A program made the position numbers and the translations under genes. Shown one piece after another: positions 1-11,009 of a DNA stretch of 64,000 nt; position 1 is the first letter of the stretch, and the number at the start of each line of letters is the position of its first letter. The notes beneath the pieces were generated by a model. It searched no databases and was not told the origin of the DNA. It saw nothing but the letters and a program-made list of their open reading frames with translations. Origin of the DNA: Gentiana macrophylla (Eukaryota; Streptophyta; Magnoliopsida; Gentianales; Gentianaceae); contig JAOBSW010001047.1 in assembly GCA_026214975.1 (NCBI GenBank), forward strand, positions 291,001 to 355,000, read 5' to 3'.

Positions 1-323
1 CGTTATAAATTGATTTTAATCCTTAAAACTTGAATTGTTTAGCTTTAGTTTACTTTTTTCGCACTTTAGTTTAGTTTATTTATCGCTTTCGGTCTTTCCT
101 AGCATTGGATTAATCTCTCTCTGTCTAGTTACTTTTTTTCTCGCATATTTGTTTAGGTTAGATTCGTGACATAGTTAGTTTAAAGCAAAAACTAGGATTC
201 ACATTCGCCGAGTTCCCGTAAGATCGACCCGGCATTAGCCTCCATACTACGATCCTTGCACTTGAGGTTAACCGGTTTATAAATATTATTACTTGTTTGT
301 TCGCATTAGATAAATCCGGGACA
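1..323 (+). repeat. 3' end of an Athila-type LTR inserted in element A
   Basis: The reverse complement of this stretch matches the start of element A's LTR (from 5727 to about 6050) almost throughout, so it is the same LTR family in the opposite orientation. It ends in AATCCGGGACA, the same terminus as the LTRs of element H. At base 324 the sequence switches abruptly to the integrase frame of element A on the other strand. I read this as the right end of a second Athila-type element, or a solo LTR, inserted into the integrase. The rest lies outside the window, so the target-site duplication cannot be checked. Confidence 0.8.
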
Positions 324-2317
324 CTTCTGTATCTTTAAAGATCGTAGGCCAATAGAAACCGGATTGAAAGATCTTATCAACGGTTTTCCACGGACCAAAG
401 TGACCTCCTGTGGGTCCACTGTGGCACTGCTCAATAATATCGCATTGCTCGGATTCTGGAACACATCTCCTAAGCAACCCATCTTTACAGATCTTGAAAA
501 GATAAGGTTCATCCCAAACGAAATATTTCAAATCAGAGAAGAACTTTTTCTTCTCCTGATAAGACATTTCGGGATCGAGATAACGGGCATGAAGGTAGTT
601 CACAATGGAAGAATACCATGGAACATCAGGAGGACAACCGTCTATCAACATAATGTTTTCTAGAGGAAAGTAAAGATCTATATCATCTGGTTCATCCTTT
701 TCCTCGTTTAACATTCTAGAAACATGATCCGCCACTACGTTCTCACTGCCCTTTTTATCTTTAATTTGAACGTCGAACTCTTGGAGGGTCAGGATCCAAC
801 GCAGTAGGCGCGGTTTAGCCTCTTTCTTAGTCATCAGATACCGCAAGGCAGCGTGATCAGTCCACACAATAACTTGAGCACCCAGCAAGTAACTACGAAA
901 TTTATCCATAGCAAAGACTACGGCTAATAATTCCTTTTCAGTGGTCGTGTAGTTAACTTGAGAAGGATTTAGCGTGTGACTGGCATAATAGATAGGCTGG
1001 AACTTTCCATTAAGCTTTTGTCCTAAGACCGCACCAACTGCATAGTTTGATGCGTCACACATAAGCTCAAAGGGTAAGTTCCAGTCTGGCGATATCAGAA
1101 TTGGAGCAGAGATGAGACGATTTTTGAGCTCCTCAAACGCGTGCTTGCAGCTATCATCAAAATCAAAATCAACATCTTCTTTGAGCAGAGTAGACAGGGG
1201 CTTGGCGATCTTTGAAAAGTCCTGGATGAACCTTCTATAGAAGCCAACATGTCCGAGAAAACCTCGGACTTCCCGAACATTCTTAGGATAGCTCATCTTC
1301 TCGATAGCCTCAACCTTGGCCCTGTCTACTTCTATACCTTTGGCCGACACCTTGTGGCCAAGGACTATGCCTTCGTCTACCATGAAATGGCATTTTTCCC
1401 AGTTGAGCACTAAGTCCTTTTCCACACATCTAGACAACACCTGATCAAGATTATCGAGGCAATCATCGAAGGATTGACCAAAGACCGAGAAATCATCCAT
1501 GAAAATCTCCATACACTTTTCAACTAGCCCGTCAAAGATTGCCATCATACACCTTTGAAAGGTGGCTGGGGCATTACAGAGACCAAATGGCATCCGCCTG
1601 TAAGCGAATGTACCATATGGGCAGGTGAAAGTGGTCTTCTCTTGGTCGATGTAGGATCGATGGGTATCCGGAAGTATCCGAATATCCATCCAAGAAGCAA
1701 TAGAATCGTGCCCGCCAGACGCTCAAGCATCCGGTCAATGAATGGAAGGGAAATGATCTTTCAGTGTGACCTCATTGAGCTTTTCGATAATCGATCAGAC
1801 TCTGTATCCGATGAACGAGCCTCAATGCTATCTCTTCTCCCTTCTCATTCTTCTCAATAGTAATTCCACCTTTCTTGGGAACTACCTGAGTTGGGGATAC
1901 CCATTCACTGTCTGCAATGGCGTAAATGATACCCATATCTAGAAGCTTTATAATTTCCTTCTTGACTACCTCTTGCATGTGAGGTTGAGCCTTCTCTCGA
2001 GGTCGTCTAACTCGTTTTGCACCCTCCTCAGTCTTGATCTTGTGCATACAGATGTCGGGAGATATCCCTCGGATATCTCCTACCTGCCATCCAAAGGCTT
2101 TTTCATTTTTGCGCAAGACGTTGATTAATTTCATCTCCTCTATGCGAGACAACTTGGCGGAAATAATTAGTGGAAGCTTGTCGACTTCTCTTAAAAACAC
2201 ATATTTCAAATGTTTGGGCAACGGCTTCAGAACCAAATCAGTAGGGGGGTCCTCTAAACTCGATTTAAGATCTCCACCTTTCAACTCAACATCACTGAGC
2301 TTACTTAGTGGTCCCAC
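324..2317 (-). pseudogene. pol: Reverse transcriptase, RNase H and start of integrase of element A
   Basis: The pol part that copies the element RNA to DNA and integrates it. The N-terminal piece (2317-1772) runs to an IDYRK motif and is then broken by frameshifts around 1770-1690. The main open frame (1689-289) contains [14 protein letters not shown], the catalytic FMDD at about residues 63-66, an RNase H domain with CDAS, TTTEKE and WTDH motifs, and the integrase zinc-finger part [10 protein letters not shown] near residue 420. The frame then runs into the foreign LTR at 323, so the integrase catalytic core is missing here. Family assignment is firm. Activity is excluded by the breaks unless they are assembly errors. 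Confidence 0.88.
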
Positions 2318-2360
2318 CGCCTTAGCTTCTCCGTAGAATAATTCATTTTCAAGTCGACTT

Positions 2361-3359
2361 CTAGATTTTTAGACTTACCACACCATGAGTATTCAATTTA
2401 TCCATTAGTCGCTCATATTCTTCCTCTACGGCCATGACTTGTTCGTCCATAGAATCAGTGAAATCGTCAGTCATATCGTCTATGGAAAAGCTGGTTGGGG
2501 ATCCAGAGGGCACTTGGCTAGATTTGGTAACATTGTAACTCACCTCTTTGTCACCAACTCGGATAGTCACTTGCCCACCATCACAATCGATGAGGGCTCT
2601 GGCCGTAGATAGGAAAGGTCTTCCAAGAATCAGGGGAACGTTTTCATCTTTCTCCATATCTAAGACGTACCAATCGACTGGAAAGGTAAACCTATCAATC
2701 TGAACCAGAACGTCCTTCAGGATCCCTGAAGCTTTCTTAGAAGATCGATCAGCGAATTGCAAACTCATAGTTGTGGGTTCTAGAAGGTTTTGCAGACCGA
2801 GCTGTTTGCACACAGACATTGGCATAAGGCTTATAGAGGCACCTAGATCACACAAAGAATTTGGGAAGACTAGACCTCCCATTAATACTGTAAGTACGAA
2901 TTTGCCAGGGTCACCTCTTTTAATTGGTAAGTTTTCATAATTAATCATGGAACAATCCTCACCAATCTGCCTCTCCATGCCTGCTAATTTCTTTTTCGAA
3001 GACACAACATCCTTGATGAATTTTGTATACTTAGGCATCTCCACCAAGACCTCCGATAATGGAAGATTCACCTGAGTATTTTTCAAAAGGTTTAGCACCT
3101 TTTCGTACTTCTTATCTTCACTTAGAGGGATGTTGCTCTTTCTAGGTGGAAAGGGGAGTTTCTTTAGATCACTCTCAGAAAAAATCTTCTTTGAGGATGC
3201 ACTTACGGCTTTATCCTCCAAGTCTTTCCACCGAACAGTCTTTTCAGAATTTTTCCTAATCAGGGGATCAACCTCCTGACTTTCATTTGAGTCCTCAGTC
3301 CTCAAGGGGTCAGCCACTTGAGGATCCGTTTCTTCTGCACCTCTCAGGGGGTCAGCCAC
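2361..3359 (-). CDS. pol: Aspartic protease region of element A gag-pol
   Basis: An open frame of 332 residues between gag and RT. The retropepsin active-site motif DLGAS is at residues 171-175, followed by the family's LILGRPFLSTARA block near residues 243-256. This domain would cut the gag-pol polyprotein inside the particle. The first 50 residues hold a short repeated motif (ADPLR, VADPLR, VDPLI). It probably has no start codon of its own and is translated as part of a longer polyprotein. The gag frame ends upstream at 3434 and the RT frame begins at 2317, both in other registers. Confidence 0.8.
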   Translation of the reverse strand: MADPLRGAEETDPQVADPLRTEDSNESQEVDPLIRKNSEKTVRWKDLEDKAVSASSKKIFSESDLKKLPFPPRKSNIPLSEDKKYEKVLNLLKNTQVNLPLSEVLVEMPKYTKFIKDVVSSKKKLAGMERQIGEDCSMINYENLPIKRGDPGKFVLTVLMGGLVFPNSLCDLGASISLMPMSVCKQLGLQNLLEPTTMSLQFADRSSKKASGILKDVLVQIDRFTFPVDWYVLDMEKDENVPLILGRPFLSTARALIDCDGGQVTIRVGDKEVSYNVTKSSQVPSGSPTSFSIDDMTDDFTDSMDEQVMAVEEEYERLMDKLNTHGVVSLKI

Positions 3360-3433
3360 CTGAGTATTTCTTTGCAGCGAAGGGGATTGTTGGTGCTCAG
3401 CTTCCCCTCCTGCCTTATCAGTGGCAGGAGGGG

Positions 3434-5168
3434 CTAGTGGTTTCCCTGGAAGCCAGGGGGACCACTGAGCTGTGTACCACTTCTTAAACTCATGGTACTG
3501 GCCTCCTCTTTACCATATTGCAGTGATGGCACGAGGTCAGTACACTGGCTATTGCTTAAGTCGGCCTGAGCAACATGACCACCCTTTGGATTTTTCTCGG
3601 TAAAACTGGGCAGATGCCCTGGGGGTCTTGATGCTAACTGCTCAGCCAGCTGCCCTATCTGCCTCTCAAGGTTTTTATTGGTACTCATCAGGAGCTGGAT
3701 ATTCTTGCTTTGCTCCTCTTTGAATGAGTTCCACTCTGCCTTGAGGTCATTTGGATTTGCAGGGCCTTGGGATTGTTGGAAATTTTGAGAATAAGGCTGG
3801 CTGGGTCGACTCTGAAAATTAGAATTGGAGTTTGAAGGCCAATTCTGATTAAACCTCTGTGTGGGATTGGAAAAATTTGAGCTCTGGTTTTGACCAAAAC
3901 CAGGGTTTCTGTTGAAGTTCTGATTCGAATTAAAATTCGAATTGGGACTGAACCCTTGATTTTGGAATGCATTCTGGCCAGGAGCTTGGTTGAACCTTTG
4001 ATTGTTCTGACCATAGAATGCATTTACTTCAGCATTCTGCCCCGTCATAGGACAGAATCTAGAAGTATGCCCCATAGTGTCACAAGTTTGACACATGACT
4101 TGATTATGTTGTCCCATAATCATGGGATGCATTTACCTGGTAAGGAGCAGGGTATGGAATTGACATCGCCATTCATATGGCCGGTTTGACAACGATTCTG
4201 CAATACGGAACACGAGGGTTACGTGGGAAACGAGGGAGTCTGATTAATGGATGGTTGAATATGAGAATTTGCCATCTGCTGCTGCAGCATGGCAATCAGA
4301 CTTTGAACATTGACCTCCTCTACCTTGGGGGGGGAGGAGGTGCTTGAATAGCCTGATAAGAGGGGGCGTAATTATACTTGGCAATGTCTTCAAACAATGC
4401 CCACCCCTCATCAGGTGTCTTCTTCAGGAATGCCCCACCTGAAGAGCTGTTGACCATGCCTTTTGTAAGCTCGGTCAAACCGCTAAAGAAAGTGTTGACT
4501 TGCCTCTCCTTAGGCAAGCCATGGTGGGGACATTTTCTCAACAGAGATTTAAATCTCTTCCAACAGTCGAAGAACGACTCGTTCTCCTTCTGATAAAAGG
4601 TGAAAATCTCATTTAAGCACTGGGCAGTCTTGGAAGGTGGGAAGTATTGACTTAAGAACTCCTTTTCGAGTTCCGCCCAGGTGGTAATAGATTCAGCGGG
4701 CAGAGAGCTATACCACTCTTTAGCCTCTCCCTTTAAAGAAAATGGGAACAGTTTGAGCTTAACAGCATCCTCACTGACTCCCTGGATACGTGTGGTGTCA
4801 CATATCTCCAGAAAAGTGTGTAAATGAGTATGCGGGTTCTCAGACTGAAACCCATGAAATACAGATGCATGTTGCATCATCTGTATAAGGCCCGGTTTTA
4901 GCTCAAAGTTCTGAGCTGCAATGGCTGGGATAATAATCGCGGGGTTGACCTTGACTGCGCCAGGCATGGCGTAGTCTGCCAACGTACGTTGATTATTAGC
5001 AGCCATTACAACAAAGTCGGCTAAATCTTCAGCTAACCGGTTTTCAAGATCTTGTTCGGTTCTGTCTTCCAGAACCGCAGAACGGAGGGTTCGCCTGTTT
5101 GGTCGAACTATGCTCTGCTCGGGGTCGGGGGTGTATATCAACGGCCCCTTATGACTCCGGGTTTGCAT
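3434..5168 (-). pseudogene. gag: Gag capsid/nucleocapsid of element A
   Basis: Gag is the structural protein of the retrotransposon particle. I place the start at the ATG at 5168 (MQTRSHKG), because element H has the matching start MRTRSHSG. The retrotransposon gag domain lies around residues 100-240, with KLKLFPFSLKGEAKEWY in its core. The first frame stops at 4320 after a proline run. A second frame (4132-3434) carries a CCHC zinc knuckle (C14, C17, H22, C27), then an Asn/Gln/Phe-rich repetitive stretch of about 90 residues and a coiled-coil-like ERQIGQLAEQLA segment. A frameshift between 4320 and 4132 breaks the gene. Confidence 0.85.
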
Positions 5169-5280
5169 AAACCGGACCAAAAACAAATTTAAGAAATCTA
5201 AAACTAAGGACTAAAATCTAAACTAAGAAATCTAAAGCCTAAACTAAAAAAAACTGAAAACAAGATTATTTGAGAAAAGA

Positions 5281-5490
5281 GGGGTCAGACGGGCGTCCAG
5301 ATATTTGGACGGGCGTCTTCCCCGAATTGGGACTGGACGGGCGTTTGAAGGTCCAAACGCTCGCTTGGTCGTTGAGAAATCTGGACGGGCGCCCGAGAAT
5401 CTATGGGCGCTCGTCTAAGATGAAAATTTGATACAGGTTTGAAATTTTTCCAGCGGATGGGCGTTCAGTAGTTTGGACGCGCGTCTGGTA
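5281..5490 (-). repeat. Cluster of GGACGNNCGTCC-like motifs in element A leader
   Basis: The untranslated leader between the PBS and gag holds eight or more copies of the near-palindrome GGACGGGCGTCC or variants (for example at 5287, 5307, 5335 and 5382 on the + strand), spaced irregularly by about 20-40 bases. Neighbouring leader sequence is AT-rich, so the motif stands out. The stretch GATACAGG at about 5431 is also found beside the motif cluster of the Tekay element near 60425. Confidence 0.8.
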
Positions 5491-5702
5491 AGCGGGGAGA
5501 ACAGAAAAAGAACAGAAAAGTTGCAGAAAACGAGGGAGAGACAGAAAGATGGAGAAACAGGTATAAAGAGAACGGAACTAGTCACAGGGAAAAGACTTAA
5601 ACCCTAGAAATCTAAACCTTAAAACCTAAAAACCTATCTAAAACAGGGATTAAAACACAGAAAACAGGAAAACGAAAAACAAAAACTAGGCAACCGTCCG
5701 GT

Positions 5703-5720
5703 TCCCCGGCAACGGCGCCA
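5703..5720 (-). other. tRNA-Asp primer binding site of element A
   Basis: On the minus strand this reads TGGCGCCGTTGCCGGGGA, the complement of the 3' end of plant tRNA-Asp including its CCA tail. It lies six bases inside the end of the 5' LTR, the expected place to prime minus-strand DNA synthesis. Confidence 0.92.
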
Positions 5721-5726
5721 AAAACT

Positions 5727-7285
5727 TGTCACGGATTTTTATTAACAAAAACAAAATAAAACAAGTAATAATCCGGTTAACCTCAAGTATAAGGATCGTA
5801 GTATAAGTGGTTAATGCCGGGTCGATCTTACGGGGAACTAGACGAATGTAAACCCTAGTTTTTGTTTTTAACTAGCTATGTCACGAAAACTAATCTAAAC
5901 GTCAAACAAAACAGAACATAAAACTAGACAGAGGATATAATCCAAAGCTAGGAAGGATACGGGCTGCGAACCAATTTAAACTAACTAAACTAAGATGCAA
6001 GTAAAACTAAACTACTAAACAAATTCAAGTTTCAAGGATTTAGATCAAATTTTAACAGACAAACGAGGATTGATTCACCTACCCAACAAGCATTGACTTC
6101 CTACCTCGATTATATTGTGGTTTTTATCTAGGTTGTGATTCACCTTATCTAAACATGAACCCTAATTCCTTAGAAAGTTCGTCTATTAATCTATTATCTT
6201 CCAATGCAAGATTAACGCGTTTCCAAACCAAAGGTGTAAACTTTACGGTTATAATCTAGCAATTAAACCTATTAACTTCCGTTATGATAGATTCGAATTA
6301 CTATTCTTATTCATGATGATCTAGGGTTTATTAAGATTTCCATCAACAATAAACAATCACACATGCAGATCTTCCGATATAAAAGCAATTAAACGTATTA
6401 AACATGAATAAGAAACAACCTTTAAATAAAAACTCACAGTACAACGAAGAAACGAAATCAACAATTGTTGGACGGCTTCACAATTCTCGTTTGGTGAAGC
6501 TTTTAGCCTCTAAACATCCTCAGCAACTCGAATGTGTAGGAATAGTTCATAGAAAGTAACTAGTTTAATCTAGATCTAAAGTGCATAAAAACTGGAATAA
6601 AAAGGAGAAAAACGCAGCCTAAAGCCGCCCCTAGGTTTAGGGTTTTGAATAATGAGTGTATGGTCTGTTTTGTGTGGAGAAACAGCTGCTATATATAGAT
6701 TTCGAAGTCGGTTCAGCAAAGTCGGCCGACGGACGCTCGTCTGCCTTGTTGGACGCCCGTCCAATCTTTCTGGACGGAACACTGGACGCACGTTTGGTTG
6801 GCGTCCAAACTCTCTGTACCAAAATTTGTATCTTGGACGCTCGTTCACTAATGGCAGACGCCCGTTTGAATCGCTTGTGGAGTCTCTATGCAAATAACTC
6901 TTCTGGACGCCCGTTTGGATTTGCAGACGCCCGTTTGATTACCTTGAACCCGATGATTTCGATGTTTATCTCTTCCTTCTTCATCCAATGGATCATTATC
7001 TCATTCTTGAATCAACATTGCTCGATTGTTATCTCTTTAAATCATCATTTAAGCACCATCAACGTACCTATAATACATGGAAAATATACCAAAGCGTAAC
7101 ATAATCCCAAAATGATATAAAACTTTAATTAAGCACATAAATCGTTACGTTTTGAGATTTGACTATTAAAAACACCATGTACTCAATATTGCAATATAAG
7201 GCTCGCTTCTTATGCAAAGTATACAAAACAGGGGAAAATAATCGTAAAATGCAGCCTTATAAATCATATAATTTCACCCTTAACA
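5727..7285 (-). repeat. 5' LTR of element A (about 1.56 kb)
   Basis: On the minus strand it begins TGTTAAGGGTGAAATTATA and ends AAAAATCCGTGACA, giving TG...CA ends. The start is closely similar to the LTR start of element H (29526), so the families are sisters. The LTR contains a second cluster of GGACG/CGTCC motifs (6725-6945). Minus-strand reading frames here are not convincing genes. Confidence 0.85.
6725..6945 (-). repeat. GGACGNNCGTCC-like motif cluster in element A LTR
   Basis: About ten motif copies such as GGACGCTCGTC, GGACGCCCGTCC and GACGCCCGTTT over 220 bases on the + strand. These are independent of the cluster in this element's own leader at 5281-5490. Confidence 0.8.
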
Positions 7286-9408
7286 ACTCCCTCACCTGTA
7301 ATCCAACTTAAAACACCTTACTTCTTGTTATATGGGAAGAATTTTGACTATAATGAACTTAAAGTTTTTGGTTCCCTTGCATATGCATGTACACAGTCAC
7401 ACAATAGAACAAAATTTGATCCAAGAGCAAGGCAGTGTGTCTATCTTGGTGTTCCTAAGTTCACTAAAGACCACATTATCTTTGGACAAACAAACTAGAG
7501 ATATATTTGTGTCAGAGATGTGCAATTTTATGAAACAATTTTTCCTTTACATATCAAAGACACAGTATCCAGCAGAGACTGCTGTACCATTGCCTGTGCC
7601 ATATGAAGTACTTGCAGATGAAGTAATACAGCAGTCTCAACCATCTGTGGAGGCAAATGAGGAGTCTATAATAGTCACAGATGATACTCAGCAGCCTACA
7701 CAACAGGAGGCTAGAAGATCCAACAGACAAAGACAAGCTCCTACATATCTTAAAGAATATGTAATGCCAACCAGAAAATCATCACATTCCATAAATAATG
7801 TGATGACATATGACAATCTTCTCAACAAATATCGAAGTTTGTTTGTGCAAATGATAAAGATATCTGAGGAGCCTAAAACATATAACCAGGCCATCAAACA
7901 AGAATGCTGGAGAGAGGCTATGCAGAAAGAGCTTGATGCATTACAAGCAACAAAAACATGGGAGGTTGTACCCTTGCCACCTGGAAAAATTACCATAGGC
8001 TGTAAATGGGTATACAAGATCAAGTATCATGCTGATGGATCCATAGAGAGGTACAAGGCTAGATTGGTAGCAAAAGGCTACACACAAACTTATGGTATTG
8101 ACTACCAAGAGACATTCTCTCCTGTGGCAAAAGTTACTACAATCAGAACTTTGTTAGCACTTTAATAAGTGGCATATACATCAAATGGATGCTAATAATG
8201 CCTTTCTACATGGTGAACTGGATGAAGAAGTCTACATGGATCTGCCACTAGGATTTCAGGCCAACAAACCTAATCAAGTATGTAGGCTTACAAAGTCACT
8301 ATATGGCTTAAAACAAGCCAGTAGGCAGTGGAATTCAAAACTCACTGAAGCTTTGACTGAAATGGGATTCATCCAATCACCAAATGATCACAGTTTGTTC
8401 ACAAGGGGATCAGGATCAGATTTCATAGCATTGCTTGTATATGTGGATGACATAATAGCAACAAGCTCATCTATGGTACCTATTGATGAAGTCAAGCAGG
8501 TCTTACACAAGAGATTTCAGATCAAGGATATTGGAGAACTAAGATATTTTTTAGTCATTGAGGTAGCCAGATCAGAAAAGGGTATATACATCAATCAAAG
8601 AAAGTATATCATGAACTTGCTTCAAGACTATGGTTTCTTAGAGGCCAAACCAGTTACTACACCAATGCACTCCAAACAGAAGTTGTATGTTTGTGATTCT
8701 GAACTCCTAGCTGACAACACATTATACAGAACAATTGTTGGCAAACTGATCTACTTGTCTTTCACTAGACCTGATATAGCATATGTGGTGCAGCAGTTAA
8801 GTCAATTTTTATCTCATCCTACAGTAAATCACATGCAAGCTACACATAGAGTATTAAGATACTTAAAAAACAATCCTGGTCAGGGCATTTTATTTGAAGC
8901 TGACAATGATCTTATTCTGAAAGGATATACAGATTCAGATTGAGCAGGGTGTGAAGATTCAAGGAAGTCTATTTCAGGTTACATCATGTTCCTTGGGACA
9001 GCACCAATATCTTGGAAATGCAAGAAACAAAGCACAATAGCGTAAGCTCTTACAAGGCGAGAATATAGAGCAATGGCTAATGCCACTTGTGAGTTGCAAT
9101 GGTTGGTGTACATTCTAAAAGATATGCAGATACATGTACCTTTACCTATACTACTGTTTTGTGACAGTGCAAGTTCCATGCATATAGCAAAAAATCCTAT
9201 TTTTCATGAGAGAACTAAACATATTGAACTTGATTGCCATATCACAAGGGCAAAAGTCCAAGCAGGTTTTCTGAAATTGATGCCAGTCAGGACAACAAAT
9301 CAATTAGCAGACATCTTGACAAAGCCCTTGGACACTCCCATTTTCAGCTACCTATTGTCCAAGTTAGGAACATATTCTATCTTCAAGCCTACAACAACAA
9401 GTGTTTAG
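7286..9408 (+). pseudogene. pol: Copia pol: integrase C-terminus, RT and RNase H
   Basis: The frame at 7288-7496 encodes the integrase C-terminal region with [10 protein letters not shown] and RTKFDPRA motifs. It ends in a stop (TAG, 7495-7497), and later sequence continues in other frames. RT follows in two pieces: 7900-8163 ([20 protein letters not shown]) and 8185-8943 (DANNAFLHGEL, SLYGLKQA, catalytic YVDD in LLVYVDDII). A stop and short frameshift separate them at about 8164. RNase H follows, with a TGA at 8941, and the frame 9073-9408 ends with the ADILTKPL motif of Copia pol. The order integrase-RT is diagnostic of Copia. Several stops make it inactive. Confidence 0.88.
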
Positions 9409-9454
9409 AAGAGTTCAAGTGCAAGCTGCCTCCCTGATTCAGCTTGAGGGGGGA

Positions 9455-9868
9455 TATTGAAGATACAACAACAAGTGTTTAGAAGAGTTCAAGTGTTCTT
9501 ATAAACATTCCATCAAACACTTAAATCAAAAGTTAGTTAGAGGACTGAAAGACAGTTAGAGGACTGAAGTTAGTTTAGAGGACTGAAGTCGAGTTAGAGG
9601 ATCATTAGCAAGTTCTTTGGCGATTCTGAAGGTTACCATGACTCATTACACTCCAAGACAACTCCCTATACTTGAAGACACTCCTATAAATACTAGATTA
9701 ACATAGAGAAGAATTAATTAAGTTGAGTAATTGTAAAATCATATTGAAATGCTGCAGAATTTCTCCCATTGTACTTTACATCAAATTTCCTTGTGTTCTA
9801 ATGAAATTGGTTCAGTTTTCCTCAGTTTTCTGCATTGATTCTTGTTCAATTCAGTAAATTCTTCAGCA
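9455..9868 (+). repeat. 3' LTR of Copia element B
   Basis: Starts directly after the polypurine tract as TATTGAAGATA (the family start is normally TGTTGA, so one base has changed) and ends near CTTCAGCA. It contains a TATA-like CTATAAATAC at about 9685. The right boundary is inferred from the CA end and the change in sequence character, so it may be off by a few bases. Confidence 0.65.
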
Positions 9869-9875
9869 GGTGACA

Positions 9876-9968
9876 ATGGAAGATCTCGTCCCAGAGGAAG
9901 AAAAGAGTTGGCATTCTAATGATCCTGTGGAATCAGTAATGCTAGACGAAACTGACTTGCAATATTAA
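9876..9968 (+). other. Short open frame after the Copia LTR, possible exon remnant
   Basis: A 30-codon frame (MEDLVPEEEK...DETDLQY) starts eight bases after the LTR. A second frame over the same bases reads GRSRPRGRKELAF and then stops. It is acidic, has no recognised domain, and begins just after a CAG|G acceptor-like site. It could be the last exon of the gene into which element B inserted, or chance. I cannot assign a function. Confidence 0.2.
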
Positions 9969-10414
9969 GGTACGACTTGCAAACATTTTTGTTTCAACCA
10001 GGGGCGGACGCAGGATCTCGGGTAAGGGGCAGTAGATTTTTTAAAAGCAAATAAAAATTTAAGGGGAGGGGGCAACACGCACTCTTTCCGAACAGACATC
10101 TTTATGTTAAAGAGACACTTTGCATCAGTATTTGGCTTTTCCGATTTATACATTAGATAACCTATTAGTTATCATGAATATGTTGATACATACCATTTGG
10201 GAAAGATAAACAAATAAATCTGATGGAAACGTTATTTTTACCGTTAGATGAAAGTGCATATACACGCTGTCAATAAGATGCAATGACTATATGGCTTGAA
10301 ATTTGTTATTTACTGCCTGGAAGAGGGAATTTTAACTTTAAATTAACCGTATCTTTTATGATCTTTTATGATGCATTATGTACACTTTGGTTTGCGTGTC
10401 AAGGATTATTTGGA

Positions 10415-10498
<84 letters not shown>

Positions 10499-11009
10499 CA
10501 CTGTTTGAAATGTAGTCATTAAATGGTGTAATTTCAATGTATAGTATATATAAAGTGTAAAAATACACTAAACGGAAATGTGGTTATGTGACAATTGGAA
10601 ATAGTTGTTTTGGTAATAACTGTTGTGCTCCAATATCTTAATTAATTATTCCTATCGTTTGTGTTACATAAAAATGTAAGAGCAAACAGTGGCAGTACAA
10701 CTTGTTTGTAAAAGTGCAAGAGATGCACTGGTCTTCGGTTGTAGCCGAATGCATTAATGTGGGGGGACACACATGAATGGTTAATAGACACCGGTCTAAC
10801 TTATCCTTTCATTTAGTGAAAGAAATAAGAAACCATTGGATTTAATTCACAGTGATGACTATGATTTAAAGTTGTGCAAAATTAGACGTTAAAAAGTACA
10901 TATTTTAATACTTTCTTTACGATAGCACTTATACTGTTATGTTTATCTGTTGAAAAGCAAGGATGAGGCCCATAGATAATATTGATGTTGAGTATCAACT
11001 TGGCAAACG
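9969..11009. other. Intergenic, AT-rich, no gene seen
   Basis: Low-complexity AT-rich DNA with the microsatellite at 10417-10495. The motif GGGGCGGACGCAGG at about 10002 resembles the end of common plant DNA transposons, but no partner end was found. No coding frame is convincing. Confidence 0.5.
10417..10495. repeat. Compound (AC)n(AT)n microsatellite
   Basis: About 15 AC units run directly into about 24 AT units. The reading frames across it are artefacts of the repeat. Confidence 0.97.

Larger units (their letters stand above)
324..7285 (-). mobile_element. Element A: Athila-type Ty3/gypsy LTR retrotransposon, incomplete
   Basis: Reading on the minus strand, the order is 5' LTR (7285-5727), tRNA-Asp primer binding site, leader, gag, aspartic protease, reverse transcriptase, RNase H and the start of integrase. 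The rest of integrase and the 3' LTR are off the left edge, beyond the inserted LTR at 1-323. The PBS TGGCGCCGTTGCCGGGGA and the RT motif FMDDFSVFG are typical of the Athila/Tat branch. The right boundary falls inside the integrase of Copia element B, so A inserted into B. Several frameshifts and stops make it non-autonomous as assembled. Confidence 0.9.
7286..9868 (+). mobile_element. Element B: Ty1/Copia retrotransposon, 3' part
   Basis: Copia-order coding sequence (integrase end, then RT, then RNase H), a polypurine tract TTGAGGGGGGAT at 9445-9454, and a 414-bp LTR. The 5' part is missing because element A inserted into its integrase at 7285/7286. The remaining half should lie left of the window, beyond A. 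Confidence 0.88.

Noticed and set aside
1555..1860. 101-residue + strand frame and similar ones opposite pol
   Set aside because: Antisense shadow of the reverse transcriptase on the minus strand.
5281..5490. CRISPR-like array
   Set aside because: Spacing and repeat sequence are irregular, the repeats are 10-12 bases, and the DNA is a plant retrotransposon leader.
10002..10160. GGGGCGGACGCAGG end of a DNA transposon
   Set aside because: Only one end is seen; no inverted partner or target duplication.
10283..10522. Open frame with repeated Thr-His and Tyr-Ile
   Set aside because: Translation of the AC/AT microsatellite.
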